DNA of 64,000 nt from Azophilus sp965215035 (GTDB lineage Bacteria > Pseudomonadota > Gammaproteobacteria > Pseudomonadales > Azotimanducaceae), in the NCBI GenBank assembly GCA_965215035.1, contig OZ244040.1:744001-808000 (forward strand), given 5' to 3'. The notes beneath the pieces are model-generated. The model was not told where the DNA came from. It did no database searches and saw only the letters and a program-made list of their open reading frames with translations. How positions within the stretch are numbered: position 1 is the stretch's first letter; each line of letters begins with the position of its first letter. Made by a program: the position numbers and the translations under genes. Positions 9,183 through 17,063 of this stretch are shown one piece after another.

Positions 9183-9216
9183 GGCACCGGGGGGCTGGTG
9201 CCAGGCATAGATTTTT
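9183..9216 (+). terminator. Possible terminator after the PspC-like gene
   Basis: Perfect 6-bp arms, GGCACC (9183-9188) and GGTGCC (9197-9202), enclose an 8-nt loop. A TTTTT run follows about 10 nt later at 9212-9216. The gap between stem and T-run is longer than usual, so termination efficiency is uncertain. Confidence 0.4.
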
Positions 9217-9243
9217 ACTATCAATATGATAATAACAATCGAT
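9207..9243 (+). promoter_or_regulatory. OxyR-type binding site upstream of dps
   Basis: The classical OxyR pattern is ATAG-N7-CTAT, a 7-bp gap, then a second ATAG-N7-CTAT. Here the order is ATAG-N7-CTAT (exact), a 7-bp gap, then ATAA-N7-CGAT (6 of 8 bases), with exact spacing throughout. It lies about 60-95 bp before the dps start in an unusually AT-rich patch. Dps genes are OxyR-activated in many proteobacteria, so sequence and context agree. Confidence 0.6.
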
Positions 9244-9301
9244 TGTACAAATTATCTCCAAGGCGACACACTCCCCCAGCATAACGTCTGAGGAGCACAT
9301 C

Positions 9302-9772
9302 ATGAGCGAGCAAGTCAACATCGGCATTGACGACCAGGCACGCGCGGCAATCGCCGCCGGGCTGAAGCGGCTGCTGGCGGATACCTATACGCTGTACTTG
9401 AAGACCCACAACTACCACTGGAACGTGACCGGGCCGCGCTTCCGCGACCTGCACCTGCTGTGGGAGGAGCAGTACACGGAACTTGCGGTGGCCGTGGACG
9501 ATGTCGCCGAGCGCATTCGCACACTGGGACATCCCGCCCCGGGTACCTACCGGGAATTCGCGGACCTGACGAGCATCGAGGAACCGGCTACCGTGCCCGA
9601 CGCCGAGGGCATGTTGCGCGACCTCGTCCAAGCCCAGGAAGCGGTGGTGCGCACGGCCCGGGATATCTTGCCCTCAGCCCAGGAAGCCGGGGACGAGTCG
9701 AGCGCGAGCCTCATCGCCGACCGCATGGCGGTGCAGGAGAAGGCGGCCTGGATGCTGCGCAGCCTGCTGTAG
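9302..9772 (+). CDS. dps: Dps-family ferritin-like DNA protection protein
   Basis: 156 residues, the usual Dps length. The ferroxidase-type motif is clear: LKTHNYHWNVTGPRFRDLHLLWEEQY, with conserved His, Asp and Glu, followed by DDVAERIRTLG. Dps proteins assemble into 12-subunit shells that oxidise Fe(II) with peroxide and protect DNA in stress. The start has GAGGAG about 7 nt upstream, and the OxyR-like site upstream fits peroxide induction. The N-terminus is short and has no obvious Lys-rich DNA-binding tail. The gene ends 2 bp from the convergent amidotransferase gene. Confidence 0.93.
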   Translation: MSEQVNIGIDDQARAAIAAGLKRLLADTYTLYLKTHNYHWNVTGPRFRDLHLLWEEQYTELAVAVDDVAERIRTLGHPAPGTYREFADLTSIEEPATVPDAEGMLRDLVQAQEAVVRTARDILPSAQEAGDESSASLIADRMAVQEKAAWMLRSLL

Positions 9773-9774
9773 CC

Positions 9775-10476
9775 CTACCCTTGGCAGAAGCTGAGTATCC
9801 AGCGGGCGACGGTGGGGCCGTGGATGTCATCGGCAAGGGATGCAACGCCCGCCCGATAGGTAGCTTCGCCGAGCTGTTCGCGGCGCAGGTTCATGAGCTC
9901 CATGGAGTAGGGTTTGCTGAACTCCGGGTGACCCTGGAATGTCAACACGCCGTCTCCCCAAACGAAACCCGCGATGGGGCAGAAATCGTTCGTGGCCAAC
10001 AGCTCGGCACCCGGCGGCAGGCGCGTAACCTGGTCCTGGTGGCTCGACAGCAGCCCGAACCGCGCGAGCTTCGGCTCGAGCCAAGGCGCATCGGTGACGA
10101 CCCGGCTCTGGTGCACGCCCACGCCCCACCCCCGGGCGGGCCCCGCCTCCCCCCCAAAGAAGTGGGCAATCAATTGGTGCCCAAAACAGATGCCGACCAC
10201 CTTGCTACCCGCATCAAGCGCCTGGCCGACGAATTCGGCCAGCGCCGGAATCCAGGGCCGGTCGTCATAGACGCTGTGCCGACTGCCGGTAATGAGGTAG
10301 GCATCGCAGGCACCGGGATGCGGAAAAGCCTGCTGCTCGGCGGCAATGGTTTCGAACCGGGGCGGCGCGCCCGCCGCCGCATCGAGCAGCATATCCCTGA
10401 ACATGCCCGGATAGTCGCCGTGGCGGCCGCGAAACCGCTCCATCACCCGGTCTGTTTGTAGGATGCCGATGCGCAT
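9775..10476 (-). CDS. Class I glutamine amidotransferase-like protein
   Basis: 233 residues from ATG 10476 (MRIGILQTDRVMERF); a TTG six codons upstream is less likely. The triad is visible: nucleophile Cys in VVGICFGHQLIAHFFGG, and His plus Glu in FQGHPEFS near residue 190. The stand-alone domain resembles GMP-synthase-like amidotransferases of the GuaA-N/YfeJ type. These lack a synthetase domain and probably act on small amides or gamma-glutamyl compounds. Substrate unknown. It is convergent with dps with almost no space. Confidence 0.85.
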   Translation of the reverse strand: MRIGILQTDRVMERFRGRHGDYPGMFRDMLLDAAAGAPPRFETIAAEQQAFPHPGACDAYLITGSRHSVYDDRPWIPALAEFVGQALDAGSKVVGICFGHQLIAHFFGGEAGPARGWGVGVHQSRVVTDAPWLEPKLARFGLLSSHQDQVTRLPPGAELLATNDFCPIAGFVWGDGVLTFQGHPEFSKPYSMELMNLRREQLGEATYRAGVASLADDIHGPTVARWILSFCQG

Positions 10477-11100
10477 GGCTGCAGATGATTTCAAAATAGC
10501 GCTCTAGCTGCCAGCTATTGACGTGGCGTGCATGCTGCCTCCGCCTCGAACTCGCCAATGACATATGGGTACCCTTCTGCCTGCCGCCAGCCAGCGCTCC
10601 GTATCGGCCAGTAGACGGTAGCAGGCGTCGGGAAAACCGGTATGCCAGCCCGTATGGCGGGCATCGCCGTAGCGTTCGTCATGGATATCCCAGCCCATCA
10701 TCAATCATTCCGCGCCACCTGTTTCACAGCGACTTGTGGATAACCTATTGGATAACCAATGGAGAAATCCGCACAACCGACAGAATACGGTAGGGGGCGG
10801 TACTAGGGCAAAACCGGGTTTCTATCGAAAATCTATTTTAATCAACCAGTTAGGGGTAAATTCCGGTATCGGGCCAGCACCGGACCCGGTAATTGGCGCA
10901 GACTTGGGAAAAACCTGGAGTATGTGCACAAGCAATGGGGTTGCATCGGCCCGGGTACAGACGCCGGGAACAGGGTGGTTCCCAACCGTCGGCCGTCCCC
11001 GCCTGGTGGCCGATTTGTTGCTGTGCCTGTCGGTATCTCCGGCACACCGACCAAGACTAGGCGCGTCGCATGGCGGCGACGCGATCAAGCTGCTGCGCAA
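10477..11100. other. Long intergenic region with AT-rich patch and DnaA-box-like words
   Basis: About 620 bp lie between the amidotransferase start and the cnoX 3' structure. A 66-codon minus-strand frame at 10504-10704 has no recognisable homology and I do not call it. The part from about 10730 to 10870 is much more AT-rich than the surroundings. It holds an exact TGTGGATAA (10735-10743) and a near copy, ATTGGATAA (10747-10755), one helical turn away. No RNA gene is evident. Confidence 0.45.
10735..10755 (-). promoter_or_regulatory. Pair of DnaA-box-like sites
   Basis: On the minus strand 10743-10735 reads TTATCCACA, the perfect DnaA box. 10755-10747 reads TTATCCAAT, which matches 7 of 9. 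The two are 12 bp apart. A replication origin is not indicated by neighbouring genes, so these may be titration or regulatory sites, or chance. Confidence 0.3.
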
Positions 11101-11173
11101 CTAGGGAAGGTTGTTCAAATAGGCCGTACATCCTTGAGCGGTGAAACCTCCCGCTCAATCAGGGGTTCCCTAG
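11101..11173. other. Nested inverted repeats over the cnoX 3' end
   Basis: The outer arms CTAGGGAA (11101-11108) and TTCCCTAG (11166-11173) are perfect. Inside them TTGAGCGG (11134-11141) and CCGCTCAA (11151-11158) form a second perfect 8-bp hairpin with a 9-nt loop. The cnoX stop codon lies inside the right outer arm. No T-run follows on either strand, so it is either a factor-dependent terminator or mRNA-end stabiliser, or a protein-binding palindrome. Confidence 0.45.
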
Positions 11174-12015
11174 TGCAGGAAATTGAACATGCGCCGCCGG
11201 AATTGATTGGCAAGCGCACTGCCTTTGCCCAGCACGGTGAAGATACGGAGCATGGTCTTGCGGCCGATATCGTCGCGAAAGGAACGGTCTGCCTGAAGCA
11301 GGCTCATTGCGTGTTCCAGGGCCGCCTCGGCGTTGCCCGCGGCCGCTTCCACCACAGCGAGCGAGTAGCGTGCCTCGAGGTCGCCGCTGTCGGCGGCTAG
11401 GGTCGCCTGCAGGGCTTCCCGGGTCGGCAGTTCCGCCGCCTCTTCCGCCAGTTCCAGCCGTGTTTGCGGCCGCTCCCGGCCCTCCGCATCCGCCGGTACA
11501 CCGGCCAGAGCGGTGCGGGCATCGTCGAGTTCGCCCCGCCGAACAAGCAGGTCGGCCAGCTCCACACGAAGCGCCGAATTATTCGGTTCTTCGCGAATGG
11601 CCCCCCTGAGCACGGCCAGCGCCCGGTTGAAGTCACCCTGTTCGAGCAGTTGCGCAACCTGCGCACTGACTAGGTCACTGGACGACATCGTCAACTGATC
11701 GAGCAGCGCCCGCAGCGCCGCCTCTGGCTGCGGGCCGTCGAGTTGCTGGACGATCTGCCCCTGGTCGATGACGCGAATACTCGGTAGCGCCTGTACGCGC
11801 AGGTGCTGGGCCAGGGTTTGATCCCGGGCGACATCGACAAGACCGAGCAGCACCTTGCCGCCATAGCCACCGACCATGGCTTCGAGCCCGCGCCGCGCAT
11901 CGGTGGACGGCGGCACCTGCTCGGCCCAGAAGAGCAGCAATACCGGGGTGTCCCGAGAACGCTCCAGCACATCCGCCTGAAACGACTCCGGGGTCGTGGT
12001 GAAAACGTATTCCAC
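11170..12015 (-). CDS. cnoX: CnoX/YbbN thioredoxin-fold co-chaperone
   Basis: 281 residues: an N-terminal thioredoxin-like domain (residues 1-105) and C-terminal TPR-like repeats (about 115-281), as in E. coli YbbN/CnoX, which protects clients from over-oxidation and passes them to DnaK or GroEL. The position of the CxxC active site reads WAEQVPPSTDAR. There is no cysteine at all, so redox activity is not expected and only the holdase/TPR role can remain. The start is GTG 4 nt after the metallo-hydrolase stop, giving tight coupling in the dapA-bamC-MBL-cnoX operon. Confidence 0.85.
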   Translation of the reverse strand: MEYVFTTTPESFQADVLERSRDTPVLLLFWAEQVPPSTDARRGLEAMVGGYGGKVLLGLVDVARDQTLAQHLRVQALPSIRVIDQGQIVQQLDGPQPEAALRALLDQLTMSSSDLVSAQVAQLLEQGDFNRALAVLRGAIREEPNNSALRVELADLLVRRGELDDARTALAGVPADAEGRERPQTRLELAEEAAELPTREALQATLAADSGDLEARYSLAVVEAAAGNAEAALEHAMSLLQADRSFRDDIGRKTMLRIFTVLGKGSALANQFRRRMFNFLH

Positions 12016-12019
12016 TTGG

Positions 12020-12904
12020 TTACTCTATGGATTGTTGCCTGTTAGCCTTTGGCAAATGCCCGCTCCGGCATTCGCCTAAGCCCAATTGTAGGGCTGGCGT
12101 GAATGAATCGCGAGCGGGGGCTGCTTGCCGGCTGTCCGCGCCAACCGTAGTCCACTCAGCGCCGCCCTCCTGGGTCGCGTACGACAACGACCGCACGCGG
12201 TCCGCCCAGCCGTCGAAGGTGCGCCGCAGCAGCTCTGGATGGTTGTTGCGCTCGCTCACATGCCCGATCACCACGCGCAACCCAACGCTTGCCACGCCAG
12301 CCAGGAATTCCTGGGCCTGGCTGTTCGAAAGATGCCCGAGGTCGCTGGCTATGCGCCGCTTCAACCGCGCCGGATAGCTGCCGCAGAACAGCATCTCCCG
12401 GTCGTAGTTGCTTTCCAGCAGGAGTCCGTCACACCCCTGAAAACGATCAAGCACATGGGGCGTCACGCAGCCGAGGTCCGACACCACACCAATCTTCTCG
12501 CCGGCGCGGTGGAACACGAATTGCACAGGCTCGCGCGCATCGTGGGGCACCGTAACCGGCATCACCTCCACACCCCGCAGTTCGAAGCTGCGATCACCCT
12601 GCACGGTTCCCCCGATCCTCACATCGGCGAGCGCGTCCGGGGCAAAGCCCTTAAACGTACCCTGGGTGGCGTATACGGGAATGTGGTACCGAGTGGCCAG
12701 TGCCGCTATGCCCAAGGTGTGATCGCTATGCTCGTGGGTGACCAAAATGGCGTCGATATCACCCGGATGTACGCCAAGGCGCTGCAACCGCACTTCGGCC
12801 TGCCGCCGGGAGAAACCGCAGTCGATGAGCAACAGCGCCCGCCCCATGCGCACCAGAGTGGCGTTGCCGCGGCTGCCACTGCCCAGGGAGGCGAAGGCGC
12901 TCAA
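12020..12904 (-). CDS. MBL-fold metallo-hydrolase, YycJ/WalJ-like
   Basis: 294 residues. The opening FASLGSGSRGNATLV and the metal motif VTHEHSDH (about residue 55), then GHLSNSQAQEFL and IGHVSERNNHPELLRR, are diagnostic of the YycJ/WalJ class of metallo-beta-lactamase-fold enzymes. These are putative 5'-exonucleases or phosphodiesterases of the cytosol. A TTG start overlaps the bamC TGA (TTGA), so the two are translationally coupled. The C-terminal ~40 residues look non-conserved. The linkage bamC-MBL-purC is common in gammaproteobacteria; here cnoX follows instead of purC. Confidence 0.85.
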   Translation of the reverse strand: MSAFASLGSGSRGNATLVRMGRALLLIDCGFSRRQAEVRLQRLGVHPGDIDAILVTHEHSDHTLGIAALATRYHIPVYATQGTFKGFAPDALADVRIGGTVQGDRSFELRGVEVMPVTVPHDAREPVQFVFHRAGEKIGVVSDLGCVTPHVLDRFQGCDGLLLESNYDREMLFCGSYPARLKRRIASDLGHLSNSQAQEFLAGVASVGLRVVIGHVSERNNHPELLRRTFDGWADRVRSLSYATQEGGAEWTTVGADSRQAAPARDSFTPALQLGLGECRSGHLPKANRQQSIE

Positions 12905-14058
12905 CCCGCGTACTCGCGGATCAGCACGAGTACCTGCTGCTCGAATTCATCGTCAAGCGGCTCGCGATTGGCGCCGGACACGCTGATGGCATACAGCCGA
13001 TTCTGTTCGCGGTGAATGCGCAGGAGAATCTCCGGGATTGGGGCGCCGCGCCCGCCGCCGAAGGAGAAGAGCCGGCGGAAGAAGCCGCGCTTCTCGGCCA
13101 CGGGGCCCATGAGGGCCGTCTCGGAGAGGCGAACGTGGCAGGTACCCGCCTCGCGATCAAGTTCGAGAACGTCTATGGCGGCGGCGGCCAGGGCCTGGTT
13201 GAGGGTTGCCCAGACACGCTCCGAATCCAGGTGCAGCCGCAGCACCGGGTCTCCGGAATCGTTGCGGCCGAGCACCGCCTTTTCCTGCCCGGCGATCTCG
13301 AACGCCACCATGGATACCGTCTGCTCGGCGACCCGGGCAGCGATATAGGCCCCCAGTTCATTTAGGAAGCGCCCCTCCACCGGGGGCAAATCGGAGCGGA
13401 TGGGCTCCAGGTCGGTGATGGCATCGGGGTTGACGATGGCAGCGCGATCATGCTGATGCCGCACATGCAGTTCCGAAGAGAGCGCCTGCAAACCCGGTTC
13501 CACCCGCAGCAGTAACCGTTCGCGGCTGGAAGCCCCCTGTTCCGGCGGCTCTGCCTGCTTGGCTTCGCGCAACAGGGCGCGAATGACATCCCGGTACGGT
13601 TCGTCCGCCACCGTCAACCACTCGGTGGTGATACGTCCCTGGCCGGGCGCCTCGGATGCGATCCCGACGCCGTTGTCCGCCAGGAACTGCTTGATCTTCG
13701 GCCACACAGTGGTTGGCGGTTCCGGCACGAGCAGCCAGGTGCGCTCGCCCAGCCGCTGTATGCGAATCTCGTCCCGGTTGTCCGCGGCATAGATGGTGCC
13801 GGGCAACGGCGGTCGACCGGGGTAGAACCGCGCATTCGGCTGCTCTGGGATCGAGGGAATCGGAAAGGGATCCGCAATGGCCGGGTCGAGATCCTCGGGA
13901 ATCACGAGCCCCGGGCCTTGGCGGGCATCGATATAGTCATCGGAACGGTTGACGAAAAAGCCCTCGTCGTCCGAGAACCAGCCGCAACCGGCAAGCAGAC
14001 AGGCGAACAGGGCGGCGCTCGCGTGCCTCGCACGAAACAGATTCCTATTTACTTGCAT
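12901..14058 (-). CDS. bamC: Outer-membrane assembly lipoprotein BamC (NlpB/DapX)
   Basis: 385 residues from ATG 14058. The signal peptide ends in the lipobox LLAGC (Cys about residue 22), followed by WFSDDEGFF and the BamC lasso-like region VNRSDDYIDAR ... GLVIPEDL. Two helix-grip domains follow, with ERTWLLVPEPPTTVWPKIKQFL as the first. BamC is an accessory subunit of the Bam complex that inserts outer-membrane proteins. The frame stays open to 14325 because a 71/72-bp repeat triplicates the start region; the extra N-terminus has no signal character. The gene follows dapA as in E. coli (dapA-bamC). Confidence 0.9.
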   Translation of the reverse strand: MQVNRNLFRARHASAALFACLLAGCGWFSDDEGFFVNRSDDYIDARQGPGLVIPEDLDPAIADPFPIPSIPEQPNARFYPGRPPLPGTIYAADNRDEIRIQRLGERTWLLVPEPPTTVWPKIKQFLADNGVGIASEAPGQGRITTEWLTVADEPYRDVIRALLREAKQAEPPEQGASSRERLLLRVEPGLQALSSELHVRHQHDRAAIVNPDAITDLEPIRSDLPPVEGRFLNELGAYIAARVAEQTVSMVAFEIAGQEKAVLGRNDSGDPVLRLHLDSERVWATLNQALAAAAIDVLELDREAGTCHVRLSETALMGPVAEKRGFFRRLFSFGGGRGAPIPEILLRIHREQNRLYAISVSGANREPLDDEFEQQVLVLIREYAG

Positions 14059-14211
14059 GGGGGCGCTGGCCGGTGCGTGCTCTGGTTGTTGGCGCGTCTC
14101 GCACGAAACACCTTCCTGCTTACTTGCATGGGGAGCGCTGGCTGGTGCGCGCTGTGGCCGCTGGCGCGTCCCGCACGAAACACCTTCCTGTTTACTTGCA
14201 TGGGGGGCCTC
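14021..14211 (-). repeat. 71/72-bp tandem repeat spanning the bamC start
   Basis: Three successive copies of a unit containing GCACGAAACA and TTACTTGCATGGGG begin at about 14021, 14092 and 14164. The unit marker GCACGAAACA occurs at 14030, 14101 and 14173, giving periods of 71 and 72 bp. Each copy includes an ATG equivalent to the bamC start plus its first 10-12 codons (MQVNRxxFRA-like). Only the innermost copy is continuous with bamC; because 71 is not a multiple of three, the outer copies lie in other frames relative to it. Confidence 0.8.
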
Positions 14212-14364
14212 CAGGCAGGCGAGCCCCGCGCGACCGGTCGCCGCATGAGCAGCCCCCTGTTGCCCGTGCGCCGGCGGCGCGGCGGGCCAGCCGCCGCGTT
14301 GTGCCGGCCTTGGCGGCTTGGGCACCGCAACCGAGCGGGCCGCAGCGGTCTTGGAGAGACACCC

Positions 14365-15240
14365 TCAGCGCCTCGTCGCCGCATTGACGGCGTCCATCAC
14401 CGGCTTGCGCTGGCCTTCCGACAGGCAAACCAGCGGCAGGCGAATGCCCCGGTCGATTTTGCCCATTGCGTACAACGCCCATTTCACCGGGCTCGGGCTA
14501 GTTTCCACAAACATGGCCGCGTGCACCGGCTGCAACAAGTCATCCAACGCCTGGGCGTCGTCCGACCGGCCGGCCAGCCAGGCACCGCAAAATTCCGCCA
14601 TTTGCCGTGGCAGGACATTGGCGGTGACCGAAATGGTTCCCACGGCACCGAGGCGCATCATCCCCAGGGTCTGCGCGTCCTCCCCCGACAGCACGATGAA
14701 ATCCGCGCCGCAGTGGGCGCGGAGCTGCGCCGCCCGGCGTACGTCGCCACTGGCTTCCTTGATACCGACGATATTGTCGATGGGCGCCAGACGGGCGACC
14801 GTCTCGGGAACCAGGTCGCAGGCGGTGCGCGGCGGCACGTTGTAGAGCACCAAGGGTAGGGAACAGGCCGCGGCGACCGCCTTGAAGTGCTGATAGAGGC
14901 CCTCCTGGGTGGGCCTGTTGTAGTAGGGCGTAACCAACAGGCAGGCATCCGCCCCGGCTTTCTCCGCCTCCCGGGTCTGGTGGATCGCCTCGCTGGTGGC
15001 GTTGCTGCCCGTGCCCGCAACCACGGGCACCTGGCCGGCAACCACGGCAATGGTCCGCTCGATGACCTCAAGATGCTCCTCGGTCGCCAGGGTCGCGGAT
15101 TCGCCGGTGGTGCCCATCGGCACGATGCCATTGGTGCCGCTGTCGAGATGCCAGGCGATGAGCCCGTCGAGCGCCTGCCAATCGACCGCCCCGGATGGCG
15201 TCATGGGCGTTACCAGCGCAACCAGGCTGCCACTCAACAT
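14365..15240 (-). CDS. dapA: 4-hydroxy-tetrahydrodipicolinate synthase
   Basis: 291 residues, normal length. It condenses pyruvate with aspartate semialdehyde, the first committed step of the diaminopimelate/lysine pathway. The Schiff-base Lys161 is in IVGIKEASGD, Tyr133 in LVLYNVPPRTA, and Thr44/Thr45 in PMGTTGES, all at the E. coli positions. bamC follows after 306 bp, most of it the 71/72-bp repeat. lysA and dapF of the same pathway are at about 60 kb in this window. Confidence 0.97.
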   Translation of the reverse strand: MLSGSLVALVTPMTPSGAVDWQALDGLIAWHLDSGTNGIVPMGTTGESATLATEEHLEVIERTIAVVAGQVPVVAGTGSNATSEAIHQTREAEKAGADACLLVTPYYNRPTQEGLYQHFKAVAAACSLPLVLYNVPPRTACDLVPETVARLAPIDNIVGIKEASGDVRRAAQLRAHCGADFIVLSGEDAQTLGMMRLGAVGTISVTANVLPRQMAEFCGAWLAGRSDDAQALDDLLQPVHAAMFVETSPSPVKWALYAMGKIDRGIRLPLVCLSEGQRKPVMDAVNAATRR

Positions 15241-15328
15241 AGAACCATCTGCTCGGCGCTTACCATAAAGTGGGCAATGTTACTCGAAATCCAGGCGCAA
15301 GGCCCTGCCGGGCAGGGCGTCCGGGGAT

Positions 15329-16399
15329 TCAGGATTCCCCGGGCACCGCCTCCCGTGGCCAGGAGTTGTAGACCGCCTTGACCAAGGTGGCGAGCGGTAT
15401 CGCGAAGAATACGCCCCACACCCCCCAGAGGCCGCCGAACACCAGCACCGCCACGATAATGGCGATGGGGTGCAGATCCACCACCTCGGAGAAAATTAGC
15501 GGTACCAGAACGTTGCCATCGAGCATCTGAATAACCCCATAGGCCGCCATGACGTAGGCCAGCTCCCAGGACCAGCCGAATTGAATGATGGCCACCAGCA
15601 ACACCGGAACGGTCACCACCGCGGCACCGACAAAGGGGATCAGCACCGAAACGCCCACCAGCACACCGAGCAGCAGCGAGTAGTTCAACCCGAGCAGCTT
15701 GAAGGCAATGTAGGTGGCGAAACCGACAATCAGTATCTCGATGAACTTGCCGCGCACGTAGTTGGCAAGCTGCACGTTCATCTCGTCGCCGACCCGGTCG
15801 ATTAGAGAATGCTCCGCCGGCAGCAGGGAGCGAAACCAGCCCAGCAGGCGGCGGCCGTCCCTAAGGAAGAAAAACACCGAGATCGGCACCAACACCAAAT
15901 AAATGAACAGCGCGACGAGCGAGGGCACATTGGTCACCAGCCCCTGCAGCGCGGTGGCGCTCCAATTGCCAAGCTGTCCGGCCGCGCCGCCGAACCAGAC
16001 GTTCAGATGCTCGTCGGCGAAGACTTCCGGAAACGACGCCAGCAGCTCCCGACCCACCTCGCCCAGGCGCGAAATCAGTTGCGGCAGGGTGATCGCCAAG
16101 CTTTTCAACTGCTGCCAGACAGGCGGAACCACGAACAGCACCAGGGCAACCAGGCCGCCCACGAACAACAGAAACGTCAGGTAGACCGCGGCCCACGCAG
16201 GCACGCCCCAGCGCCGCAACACATTCACGAGCCCCTGCAGCAGAAAGGCCAGCACCAGCCCCGCCAGCACCGGTGCCAGCACATCGCCAAGAACCAGCAA
16301 CACCAGCAAACCGGCGACGAGCAGCACAACGAGGTAGATGGCCTCCTCGTTCGAGAAATACCGGTTGACCCAGCCGCCTATGACTTCCAGAAACCGCAA
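15329..16399 (-). CDS. AI-2E family (PerM/TqsA-like) membrane transporter
   Basis: 356 residues with a TTG start preceded by GGAA. Seven to eight membrane helices surround a central periplasmic/amphipathic region (LITLPQLISRLGEVGRELLASFPE-type, about 95-150). The family signature GxxxxIPFVGAAVVTVPVLLVA lies in the C-terminal half. Members include TqsA (autoinducer-2 exporter) and PerM permeases. Phylogenetic placement within the family, and hence substrate, cannot be judged here. tusA ends 13 nt upstream, so the two are probably co-transcribed. Confidence 0.88.
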   Translation of the reverse strand: MRFLEVIGGWVNRYFSNEEAIYLVVLLVAGLLVLLVLGDVLAPVLAGLVLAFLLQGLVNVLRRWGVPAWAAVYLTFLLFVGGLVALVLFVVPPVWQQLKSLAITLPQLISRLGEVGRELLASFPEVFADEHLNVWFGGAAGQLGNWSATALQGLVTNVPSLVALFIYLVLVPISVFFFLRDGRRLLGWFRSLLPAEHSLIDRVGDEMNVQLANYVRGKFIEILIVGFATYIAFKLLGLNYSLLLGVLVGVSVLIPFVGAAVVTVPVLLVAIIQFGWSWELAYVMAAYGVIQMLDGNVLVPLIFSEVVDLHPIAIIVAVLVFGGLWGVWGVFFAIPLATLVKAVYNSWPREAVPGES

Positions 16400-16412
16400 C
16401 GTTCCGGCCGGG

Positions 16413-16643
16413 CTATTTTTTTTCCAGGAGATAGGCGTAGGTGTCCCCGTTCCGGCCGGATTCCAGCAGGGCGTGTCCGCTCTGGGCGGAGAACACCTCG
16501 AAATCCCGAACCGAGCCCGGGTCGGTCGAATAGACCAGCAGGCGTTCGCGGCTCGCCATGCCGTTCAGCGCCTGCTTGGCCTTCAGCAGCGGCATGGGGC
16601 AGCTAAGGCCCTTGGCGTCCAATGTGACGGATGCCCTCGACAT
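16413..16643 (-). CDS. tusA: TusA-like sulfur carrier protein
   Basis: 76 residues. The conserved LDAKGLSCPMPLLKAKQAL has the C-P-x-P active site (Cys about residue 15) that carries persulfide sulfur for tRNA 2-thiolation and other sulfur transfer. The C-terminal half, LLVYSTDPGSVRDFEVF, also fits. The immediate neighbour is an AI-2E-type transporter. A TusA paralogue role other than tRNA thiolation cannot be excluded. Confidence 0.9.
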   Translation of the reverse strand: MSRASVTLDAKGLSCPMPLLKAKQALNGMASRERLLVYSTDPGSVRDFEVFSAQSGHALLESGRNGDTYAYLLEKK

Positions 16644-17063
16644 GCGCGAAAGTATGACACAACAGGGGTTGCGCCGCCCTCGGCCAGCTGCGGCAATGGC
16701 TCAGTCTGAATTCCGGCTGCGTCGAACTCCCTGTGGGACGGCCTTGCCATGATCCACAAATTCAAACTGAGTATCCATGTTGTCAAAATGTATTTGTTGG
16801 TGGATTTCCATACAGCGTCTCGGCGGCGTTGGACAGGAGCCACTACCGGTGCTGCGCGTCCGCCCGGCAACCCGCCGCATTCGGCACCGGCAACTCTCGT
16901 TTTGGTGTCCAACCTCGGTGTTCGGTGAGCAACACACCGCATTTGCTGCTTACTTCGAGCCAAATCGACCGGCAAACCCCTCCTGTGGGGGATGAAAGCC
17001 CGACTGAGCATTGCTGATTCGGGGCGCGGACGGGTTGGTGGGAAACGGTCGCCTAGGAGTATC
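16644..17063. other. Divergent intergenic region with several repeats
   Basis: 420 bp between tusA and bepA. It contains an inverted repeat with 13-bp arms at 16700-16712 and 16759-16771 (one mismatch), a 32-bp motif at 16740-16771 that recurs at 20092-20123, and one copy of a dispersed repeat of about 120 bp (16880-17000, minus orientation). Open frames through it are weak and I call no gene. Confidence 0.5.
16880..17000 (-). repeat. Dispersed ~120-bp repeat, copy A
   Basis: Read on the minus strand from 17000, this segment aligns without large gaps to 29022-29137 on the plus strand. Shared words include GGCTTTCA, GGGTTTGCCGGT, GATTTG, AATGCGG, CACCGAACA, TTGGACNCCAAAA and CGAGAG/TGAGAA. 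Both copies can also be read as related peptides (GF-P---GFAG-F ... MR---HRT--LD-K-R). Both copies lie in intergenic DNA. Function unknown. Confidence 0.65.

Noticed and set aside
10504..10704. 66-codon minus-strand frame beginning MMMGWDIHDERYG
   Set aside because: No recognisable family, no clear ribosome site, and it ends in low-complexity sequence; left as intergenic.
14021..14211. Triplicated 71/72-bp unit as a CRISPR array
   Set aside because: Whole units are similar end to end, so there are no unique spacers of constant length, and the unit contains the bamC start.
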